NCBI RefSeq assembly: GCF_003672135.1
Contig: NC_039506.1
Coordinates: 11,098,001 to 11,162,000 of the forward strand
Direction: 5' to 3'
DNA: 64,000 bases
DNA from: Ooceraea biroi
Lineage: Eukaryota; Arthropoda; Insecta; Hymenoptera; Formicidae
Position numbers and translations under genes: made by a program. Below are positions 1 to 8,646 of the stretch, one piece after another. Each line of letters starts with the position of its first letter. Position 1 is the stretch's first letter. Below the pieces are notes generated by a model. It was not told the origin of the DNA and searched no databases. It saw only the letters and a list, made by a program, of their open reading frames with translations.

Positions 1-1097
1 TAACTAACATGTATATTACCTGTTACTTTGTGTTTGCTGGAATTATATCATATAGTTGCCATGATAACAAAGTTCGACGCTCAGGTTATTGCAAATCGCA
101 GAGACGCAAATGTCAAATTTGACCAAACTTTGCGACTGCTGCTTGCGAGCAGTTTACGATCGGAAGTAGTGCAGCTTACGTTCATGCGATTGCTTGCTTG
201 CGTCTAATGTAGAACGACCTTTACTCGCAAACAATGAGGCTGTCATCACTGTATGCGACTAACTCGCATTATCTGCAGTAATATATATTATTTTTCAGGG
301 CCAAAAATCGGTCCTTTTCAGGGCCACCAAAGATTTAATAACGTCGAAACAGTCTCAAACATATTTCTTGAATAACTTTCCATATATCATATATTAAATA
401 TATATGTATATATATATATATATCTTATATATATTAAATAGATATATTGAAAAATATTCTTAATAAATTTTATATTATTATTATTTATTATTTAGCTTTA
501 ACAATATATAGTATATATACATAAAAATATATTAGTATGTATACATACTATGTTTACGCTGGCAATGCTTATGTTATTAGCACGTTCTTATCATTTTGAT
601 CGATAAGTTCTTAATGTTATTAAAATACAAACAATAACTTAGTTTTTAATTTTTGCAAAAATATGAACTCGTCAGATTAAAAATGGCATTTTTTAAAACC
701 AATGGTTAATTTTTGTTCATAACTGCAAATGATTCTTTGATAGTCAATACATTATTTATTAAACTAGATTTCGAAAACACCTTAATTTTATATTTTAGGT
801 TTTGAATTTGTAAGAATTCGCCTGTGTGCGCCGCGCCGCCTCCGTCCACATCACAGTCGTGCCATCTGCCGTTACCGACCGTTACTCATAACCGAAGGAA
901 GACATTTATGCCGTTGCTTGTACACGCGTGATTGATTTCTCCGTGCACATGAATGTATATTTGATCAAAATAGACCTTAATCAGTGCAGACAACCTTTTC
1001 GTTTGTTCGTTCCCATCAAACGCGCGTCACCTTTGACAGCGATGCGACATAACCTTTGTACGAACCGTTCGTTTAACAATATGGTGGTTTCGATAGA
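1..1097. other. Intergenic region upstream of TMEM165
   Basis: No coding exon was recognised. Positions 1-300 are moderately GC-rich and 340-780 are very AT-rich with short TA runs. The stretch 820-1100 becomes CpG-rich and is the likely promoter-proximal part of TMEM165. A histone-type stem-loop at 310-325 is listed separately. Confidence 0.6.
310..325 (+). other. Histone-type 3' stem-loop motif, orphan
   Basis: The 16-base string GGTCCTTTTCAGGGCC forms a six-pair stem (one G-T wobble) closed by a TTTC loop. It is followed directly by ACCAAAG. This is the layout of the stem-loop at the 3' end of replication-dependent histone mRNAs (six-pair stem, UUUC-type loop, ACCA flank), with A-rich sequence on the 5' side. 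A partial direct repeat of the right half (TTTTCAGGGCCA) lies at 293-304. No histone reading frame could be found in the 300 bases upstream. It may belong to a gene left of the window, a relic, or chance. Confidence 0.45.
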
Positions 1098-1105
1098 TAT
1101 ATAAG
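1098..1105 (+). promoter_or_regulatory. TATA-like box of TMEM165
   Basis: TATATAAG lies 71 bases before the TMEM165 start codon, so a transcription start near 1128-1135 would give a short 5' UTR. It sits at the downstream edge of the CpG-rich stretch. The assignment rests on motif and spacing only. Confidence 0.4.
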
Positions 1106-1175
1106 TACGAGCGGAGACCGTTTTTTAGAGGTTATCTCGCAACGCTTGTCACGAGTGTCACCCGCAATAATAGCG

Positions 1176-3428
1176 ATGCATATTTCGAAGCATCGCGCGA
1201 TGGAGATTGAGCGTTTAATTTGCGCTTGTTGCTTCATTACGATATTTTACCTCTCGGTGGTCGCCGGTGAGATAGAGCCGCGTTACGATGAGAAACTTCA
1301 CATTGCAACATCAACGGTGAGTTTTTTCGATATTCCTTCAAATCTCGTGACTATTCGTATTAGTAAAAAACATTGCTCTCATAAGAGTTGTTAAATCGAC
1401 AAAGAAATGTTTGATAAGAAAGATGTCGCATATCAATCTAAATTTTCACAAGAACGATATAAAAAATTGTAAATTTAGTTCTCTAAATTTTCGTATTTAA
1501 AAAAAAATGCTATGATGATCTTAAAGTTCTTAAATTATTAGATTTTAGAAAATATTTTGAAAAGTTTAAAAATATCCCTAAAAAATTCTGTAATAGCAAT
1601 ATTCTAAAAAAAATGCTGAAAATAGTCTAAGTTTCAAATATAAAGTATTGAGATTTTTCAGATTTAAAACATAAACAAGTACTTTTAAACTTTACTTTAT
1701 AAATGTATTAACTTACAGAAAATATATATAAAAATCTCGATATTTTAAATCTCTCTAAATTTTGATTTATGTATTTATTTTAGAAATCTCCAGACTCTGC
1801 ATCTGAGAAGTCTGACAGATTGGGTTTCCTGCATGCAGTCGTCGCATCTTTATCGGTCATCGTAGTATCGGAATTAGGCGATAAAACGTTTTTTATTGCT
1901 GCCATTATGGCAATGAAACATACAAGACTGACTGTATTATTAGGAGCAATAAGTGCTCTTGCGCTGATGACTATTCTGTCAGGTATCAATATAATCTTCA
2001 ATATCAGATCATTTTTCCAGTATCTAGATATTCCAGTATATCATGTTACTTCTCTTGCTGATGAAATGGCCAAAATGGCAGAATTAAAATACGCGAAAAT
2101 ACATGTTTCCAATCTGGAAGCTGAAACTGATGATATAATCTCAAATATTTTTATAGTAATTGTTATTGAATCGTTGCATATTACGTGAAATGTATTTTGT
2201 TTCCTGACATTTTCTGAAATTTATTCTCATTGATACAAAACATTTTATACGTAATATAATAAAATAAATATCTTATAGCATTTCATAATAATAATAATCT
2301 ATATCACATTTCTTGTGAGAAAAGTATAAACTTCCAATCTCTCAGTTTAACGGAACAGAAACTAAAACTTATTAACTTTCAGTGGTGTTCGGATATGCAG
2401 CTACAATAATTCCTCGCGTGTATACCTATTATATCTCCACCCTTTTGTTCGCCTTGTTTGGATTGAAAATGTTACGAGATGGATACTATATGTCACCTTC
2501 CGAAGGACAAGATGAATTAGAAGAGGTTCAAACGGACCTGAGGAAAAGAGACGACGAGGTAAATTTATGGACTCTTCTCATTAGATGCAAAAAAATTATG
2601 TAGAGAATTATAAATCATGTTATTTCCTAATTACCTAAAGATACAATTCTCTATATTTATGTGCGTGGCAATTATTTTTTAGTACTCCCCTCATTTAATA
2701 TCGAGCTGTTTTATTTAATCACAAGTGTAAATTGTAGAGATATTCCTCTGTGAGAGAGAACTAGTTTAAAATAGTAACAGAAAAGCTGCATATTTACATT
2801 TACGATGCCGTTTTTGTAGATTAAATAATCTTTAAATGTCATCGCTTTCAGTACGATAAGCAGACAGCGAGTACCGTACTTCAGGATCCCGAATCCGGAG
2901 TAATAATACGAAAGCACACGAAAACCAGCGCGTTCATGCTGATTTCGAAGATATACCTTCAGGCATTCACTCTCACCTTCCTCGCGGAATGGGGTGACCG
3001 TTCTCAATTAACGACCATTATCCTCGCGGCAAGAGAGGTACCTTGTAACAGTGATCTCTACTGTAACAATAACAACTTTCCATACATTACACGTAATGGT
3101 ATTAATATATCATTTTTAGGATGTTTACGGAGTTGTATTGGGCGGAATATTAGGCCACTTGTTCTGCACAAGCTTAGCGGTACTGGGAGGACGTATAATA
3201 GCGCAAAAGATATCCGTGAGAACAGGTAATGTCAAAAACAAGTCATTTTATTGTGCATTTTACACGCAATACAGAGAATAAATTAAATAAATACTTTTAT
3301 TTAAAAATTTTTTAAACTATGCAGTATAACACTGTACTATTACGTTCTCAGTGACTATCATTGGAGGCTTCGTGTTCCTATTGTTCGCCTTATCGGCGCT
3401 CTTCATCAATCCTGTGGAAGAAGTTTGA
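1176..3428 (+). CDS. TMEM165: TMEM165/GDT1-family Golgi Mn2+/Ca2+ transporter, six exons
   Basis: Exons are 1176-1316, 1784-1982, 2383-2558, 2852-3037, 3120-3225 and 3352-3428, all with GT-AG borders and matching phases, giving 294 residues (human TMEM165 has 324). The N-terminus is hydrophobic (about residues 14-31), consistent with a signal peptide or anchor. Two copies of the family signature are present: ELGDKT at about residues 77-82 and EWGDRS at about 218-223, each within a hydrophobic membrane bundle. The acidic loop between them (GQDELEEVQ) is also conserved. Family members exchange Mn2+ or Ca2+ for protons in the Golgi and support glycosylation. I chose the first ATG (1176); an in-frame ATG at 1200 would also keep the hydrophobic segment. 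The gene is convergent with msps. The family call is very secure. Confidence 0.95.
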
Positions 3429-5302
3429 AGATTTCCTTTCCCTTGACTTTGGAGATTTTTTACCAGTATTTGTACTATTTTGTGAACATTATGTATCATA
3501 TATAGAGTATTGTATCTTTGTACAGTATGATTCTATTCCATAGCCCTTTGCAGTGGTTATGAAGTTAACTAGATGCTCTTGGCCAGAGTTCGGCCGGAAA
3601 ATTCATCTTCCTAATATAAATAGCAGATTATTTACGTTTGAATATCCAAGAAGAGATCAAAAAGAAGTTTGTTTCAGTGGAGACTGTTATTTTGGAATTA
3701 ACGATTTTTTCTTGTTATTACTTGTAAATTTGTAAAATGTAAAGTCAAGATATATGTGTGTGTGTGTGTGTATACATATCGTAAAATCATAATTTTTACT
3801 TTTAAATTGACACTATGTAGAAGAAAACGAAGCAAAGAAAGAGCATTTTTACTATTCTGTCTGTTGTATCATATATTGTATGTAAAAAAATAATATACTT
3901 TACTATTTTTCAGCTGTAATATAGTAATTGGTAATATCGATGCAGTAGACATCCTCGTGATATAACAGTGTTGTTGAATCTGTGTATGTAATTCATCGGT
4001 TTGTGCGCCTGAATGCGATATTCAACTGTACTTCACACAAATAGGTTTACCAGTAGCATATTTATATATGCCATTTGTAAGATACTAAAGAAAACTAGTT
4101 TTTTATGATATATAAATAGAAAAAATAGGATAATATGTATATACGTATAACAAGATGTGAATGGTGCGTTTATGATGTTGCTAGATTGCTTTATAAAATA
4201 GAAAGAACAAAGAAATGTTCTATTTGCGGATGGAATGAAATATTCCAAATACAATGAAAAATTTAATGTATGCAAATAAAATTTATGAATCGTCCTCGAG
4301 ACACTACATAAGGTTGATGAAATAAAGTCTATGTAAAAAAACGATTTTAAGTACATGTTGTAAGAGCTTATATTAAGATAAATAAATATTAATAAGTAAA
4401 TATAAATATTATATCATTATATATAAAATGCCAGGATTATGTTGGAGAAGTTTCTGAATTTTTTACGTTCCCGCAAAATTATTGTAAGAAATCTACAATT
4501 TACTCAAAGACTTTGTAAGATCATAAAATTAAAAGTTTTCGGAATCTAGCATTTTATGTGCAATGCAATCCAATATATATAGAAAAAGAGAGAGAGAAAT
4601 ATCAAATAACGTTGATATATAAGGGAAAATCATTCAAAACTTCGTATTAATTGGTACTAGTATGAACTCCTTGAATCATCGAATACATCGTCTTCTTGTT
4701 CGAGTATCACTGTTTTTATTAGTGCATGTATATACATGTTCTATTTACACTACAGAATATAAGTCTTGGGAAAAAGCGATAAGTTCTCAAATATAGCAAC
4801 CTCATACTCGTTAAGAGATTCGTACATTATTATATGCTTCACTAAGCGTCCTAATTTTCTTTAAGATAATTCGCTTTGAATAGACACTAACTACGCTTCC
4901 TGCTTTCCTTTTTTTCTGCACCAATAATAGAAAGGTGAACACTTCCCATCATCGAGCTGCAAAAATCTCGTAACATAAAAACATTTCTTACTCACAAATA
5001 TCTACAATGGTGTGTAATAAAAAAGTGGAATGATTGCATTGGTATATCGCAATTTGCGGCTATATTTGCAGCCGTAGTATGTTACTTGGAACTCAAATGG
5101 ATCATTTCTTTTTTGTTCTGAAAGACGCTAGCTAGCAATAGGCATTTGATTGCGAATTAACATGAAAAAAATTAAAAACAGTTTGCTGTCTTTTAAGTTA
5201 TGAGTTCTTTGCAACTCAACGTCACTTCTTATTATATGGAGTTATTGACATCAGTATTGATGCCATATAGTCGCTACAACCTGTTACTTCTCTCGATCCT
5301 AT
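3429..5302. other. TMEM165 3' UTR and convergent intergenic region
   Basis: AT-rich sequence with no recognisable exon. A short TG run lies at 3754-3770. The TMEM165 3' UTR probably runs to the AATAAA signals at 4275 or 4321. The rest separates the two convergent genes and may contain the 3' UTR of msps on the minus strand if msps extends to 5303. Confidence 0.5.
4275..4326 (+). promoter_or_regulatory. Candidate TMEM165 poly(A) signals
   Basis: Two AATAAA hexamers, at 4275-4280 and 4321-4326, are the first clear ones after the TMEM165 stop codon. They would give a 3' UTR of about 0.9 kb. They are motif-based candidates in AT-rich DNA, where the hexamer is frequent by chance. Confidence 0.35.
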
Positions 5303-5418
5303 TTATAAATACTGGATAAAAGATAAATGATAACTTTGCGTCTCAATAAATAAAACAATCCTTGTCAGCTTTGTGAAACCTCCCATCAGTTTTAGTAATT
5401 TTTCACGTAAGAGAAATT
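5303..5418 (-). CDS. msps: Candidate true terminal exon of msps
   Basis: On the minus strand a strong acceptor (pyrimidine run then CATAG) ends at 5419. The reading frame that follows is open for 38 codons to a TAA at 5303-5305. It begins EFLLREKLLKLMGG. Its entry phase (1) matches an alternative donor, GTAAAT at 8660-8655, just before the msps stop used in the main model. If spliced, it would replace the last four codons of msps with this tail. Vertebrate homologues have well over 100 further residues at this point, including a basic leucine-rich stretch. Homology of this exon to the family was not established. It lies between TMEM165 and a MITE, with a Penelope-like element in the putative intron. 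Confidence 0.35.
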
Positions 5419-5467
5419 CTATGGAAGAAATAAAGCCTCTAAACAGATACTATATATTATTAATTCT

Positions 5468-5933
5468 ATGAGAATTCACTCACACGATACTTTAAAAGAA
5501 AATCATTAAAATCCAAAAATGTGTAGTTTTAATGATTTTGTTTGCTTTTAATTACATAGGAATATTTTGTTCATGTTTTGTTTTCATTCTGTAAAGATAG
5601 GAGATTTCGCACTAAACAACAATGACGCAGCAATGATAAACTTGATCAAATTTAAGTAAATTTAAGTAGAATTTAGTTTAGAAAAAATAAAGTAAAATCA
5701 GACTTATCTAAATCATACTTGAAATCAGAGAAAAAACAATTATAACTTGTGTCTTATATTCATCAAATATTTATATATAATTGTTGTTTAGTGCGAAACC
5801 TTCTATCTTTACAGAATGAAAAAAACATGACCAAAATATTCCTATGTAATTAAAAGCAACAAAAGCATTAAAAATACACATTTTTTTATTTTAATGATTT
5901 TCTTTTAAAGTATCGTACGAATGAATTTTCATA
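5468..5933. mobile_element. Fold-back MITE with about 150 bp inverted arms
   Basis: The sequence at 5468-5620 returns as its diverged reverse complement at 5783-5933, around an AT-rich spacer of about 160 bases. The ends read ATGAGAATTCACTC and GAATGAATTTTCAT. Arms differ by substitutions and small indels, so the insertion is not recent. No coding potential was seen and no clear target duplication could be fixed. The superfamily is unknown. Confidence 0.7.
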
Positions 5934-6260
5934 TATAAGTATTTGATGAACATAAGATTTGCTCGAACACAAGTTTTAACATTTTTAATTTTTTTATATT
6001 ATATAAAAAACATTGATTGAGAACGTGCACGCACGCAATAACATCATTACATTACGGGAACATAATTGCTGTAGTTAGAACGCAGATTATTATGATATAC
6101 ATTATGTTCTACTTAGCATTTTTTGTTGCGGTTCACGTTCGTTTAAGTCTTTTCGAATTCGGCAAATTATAACGCAATCTGCTTAAACGTTTCTTTTTCT
6201 TTCTTGTAACAAGACAACGAAGTCCGACTACTTATCTTCATTAAACTTAATTTAAGCAGA

Positions 6261-6425
6261 TTAAGCTCATTGACTTCTTCAACCGCGCAATAATAAATTG
6301 ATATTATCTAAACGGTCACTCACAATTTTTTCGGTTTAATGTACTGATGAGGTTCTAATACAAAGACGAAAAACAAAGATTTCCGAAATTTATTCAAACT
6401 TTTCGAGTCGAACAATTCAATATAA
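6261..6425 (+). repeat. Left inverted pLTR arm of the Penelope-like element
   Basis: This arm matches the reverse complement of 8482-8650, including the block TGACTTCTTCAACCGCGCAA at 6271 and a second block around AACAATTCAATATAA. Similarity fades outside 6261. After 6425 the match resumes only at about 6933 (ACAATGTAAGATTAGTATTC), showing that the arm was split by an insertion. Confidence 0.75.
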
Positions 6426-6932
6426 TGACATAAAATGACAAATAACTTAAAATCGTTTAATTATATACGAAATAATAATTAATGCAGGAACCACCGAGTC
6501 TACGACAACTATAATTTGCCGAATTTGCGGAGGATTCGGACGATTCAAAGTGTGACACGTGATTCGTTTGAATGGAAAACAAAGCGATGGAAAACGTGGT
6601 GTTGAACATTTTAGAATAACGATGAAACAGATACGCTCGTCTCACAAATATATGGATACATGTATCGTGTGTCGCTTACCTAATTTATATATTCATATAC
6701 GAGTATTCATGGTGGGTTCGGCTGCGAAGAAGTCGTTCTACATTGCGCTTCGAGGGCTCGGAGTTTCTCGAGCCTGTACATTGGGTCCATCATGTCCTTC
6801 TCATCGGAAACCACTGTTGTTGACTCGGTGGTTCCTGCATTAATTATTATTTCGTATATAATTAAACGATTACAAGTTATATTAAATTCAACAAGGAATG
6901 TTCTTTCTCAACGCCAGTAAATAACTTAGCAA
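6426..6932. mobile_element. 0.5 kb insertion inside the Penelope pLTR, with 60 bp inverted repeat
   Basis: This block has no counterpart in the opposite pLTR, so it is a later insertion or a variant internal sequence. It carries an inverted repeat of about 60 bases (6439-6498 and 6822-6880). The inner 47 bases (6452-6498 against 6822-6868) are identical after reverse complementing and include the string GGAACCACCGAGTC. The repeat ends are inside the block rather than at its borders. No transposase was seen. Confidence 0.5.
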
Positions 6933-6957
6933 ACAATGTAAGATTAGTATTCGGCAC

Positions 6958-8030
6958 TACCTTTCTACATAATATTCTGAAAAGAACAATCCCGCAACCA
7001 AAATCTTACGTAAAGGACAGCTGGTCCTTTGTATCTTTAATCACTGGTAAAGAAATCAAATCGAACGAAGTAATGGTCTCTTTGGATGTCTCTTCGTTGT
7101 TTACAAATGTCCCTAAAGAACTAGTATTGAAGGGTAATGAGAGTAGATGGAATGATATCTCACGTGGGACTAAACTTAGAACAATTTCTATACGCTATTA
7201 ATTTAATACTTGACTGTACTTGTTTTAACTGTAATGGACAATCATATGAGCAGATTTTCGGTAGTCCCATGGGGTCTCTTCTATCCTCTATTTTAGTGAA
7301 CATAATTACGGACGCGATTTGGAGACACGTTGTTTGTCATTATTAGATTTTGATGTCCCGCGATTTTACAGATATGTGGACGATATTTTCGCAATTCTTC
7401 CGAAAACGAAGCTTTCGGAAGTTCTTCACATCTTTAATGATTACCATCCAAGGTTGTCCTTTACGTATGAACTGGAGGAGAATAATACTTAAAATTTTTT
7501 AAACACAACGGTACATGGCTTATTGTTTACTAATTGGTATCGAAAGCCGACCTTCTCTGGCCGTTACATTAATTTCTTCTCCAGTCATCCATTAAAGTAT
7601 AAGACGAATACGGTCGTAAATCTAGTTGACCATGCTATTTTGTTATCGGACAATCGCTTTCACGATGCAAATATTAAGGTTGTTGAAGATATCTTGTGTA
7701 ATAATTGTTTTCCGATTGAGTTAATTAGAAAAGTGATCAAGCGTCGTGTCAGAGAACTTAAAATCTGGGTTTGTACTAGCGTGGAGACATCCAATCAAAA
7801 GGAAAAGAGACAATGCGTCGTTGTTCCCTATTGCGATTCACACAGCGACGAGATCGGTCGTATTTTGCGTGGAAGTAATCTTGAGGTTTTACATACGATA
7901 CCTGAGAAACTTGATTGCCTGATACGTAAGAGGCAAGGATAGACTTGAACATGGCAAGCAGACTAATGTAGTATATCGTATTGATTGTATAGATTGTAAC
8001 GCGGTATATGTTGGACAAACCAAACGAAGT
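6958..8030 (+). pseudogene. Broken Penelope-type reverse transcriptase / GIY-YIG endonuclease
   Basis: Conceptual reading in shifting frames gives an RT that lacks its N-terminus. The FTNVP block lies near 7100, the PMGS block near 7265 and the catalytic YVDD near 7370. A thumb-like stretch (WYRKPTFSGRYINFFSSHP) follows at 7538, and the beginning of a GIY-YIG nuclease (NAVYVGQTKR) lies at about 7998-8030. At least two frame changes and several stops are present, and the nuclease is cut off after its first motif. The element is dead and could move only with help from another copy. Confidence 0.8.
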
Positions 8031-8397
8031 AAATAAAGAAAAACATTGGAGAAAGAGACAGATCGCCGAAATGTACTACATAAAAAAGTTTGATAACACT
8101 ATTAATCTACAAACGGACACTGAAAGTTTAAATAGTGTATATGACAGTTTATGTTGACTAAAGTAGTAATCTATCACTCTGCTTGTTTTGAATTTGGGTT
8201 GTTTGCTTGTCAGATTGTTTGTGCTATTTGTTCGATTTAGACGTGCTGTAACTTGTCTTATGTCCACGGATGACTGTATTGCGATTGTAATTTTGATTTT
8301 GATCACACGACAATGATTGTAAGTTATGCGCTTTTGTTTAATTATGGTATATGATAAGTTACTTAGTTTTATTTTAATTTAGATGTAACACTGTCAC

Positions 8398-8429
8398 CTG
8401 ATGAGGACCACAACCCGTATGGTCGAAAC
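8398..8429 (+). ncRNA. Hammerhead-ribozyme-like core in the Penelope 3' region
   Basis: CTGATGA (8398-8404) and GAAAC (8425-8429) are separated by a five-pair stem (8406-8410 with 8420-8424) and a nine-base loop. This is the stem II layout of the hammerhead catalytic core. Hammerhead motifs are an established feature of Penelope-like elements. Stems I and III and the cleavage triplet could not be paired convincingly here, so the copy may be inactive. A related but altered version sits in the second Penelope element (about 11285-11330). Confidence 0.55.
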
Positions 8430-8646
8430 GTTGTTGTAATAAAGAGATCTTATAGCCAGTTGTGTCGAATACTAATCTTACATTGTTATATTGAATTGTT
8501 GGTCTTGAAAAGTTTGAATAAATTTCGGAAATCTTTGTTTTTCGTCTTTGTATTAGAATCTCATCAGTAAATTAAACCGAAAAAATTTTAAGTGACCGTT
8601 TGGATAATATCAATTTATTATTGCGCGGTTGTAGAAGTCAATAAGC

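Noticed and set aside
4895..4956. Alternative last exon for msps behind a TTTTTGCAG acceptor
   Set aside because: In the phase required by the 8660 donor it stops after two codons. It stays open only in phases that do not fit.
6346..6375. Second CTGATGAG string followed by GACGAAAAAC in the left Penelope arm
   Set aside because: It resembles a hammerhead core, but the bases between do not form a stem II and the GAAAC element is altered.
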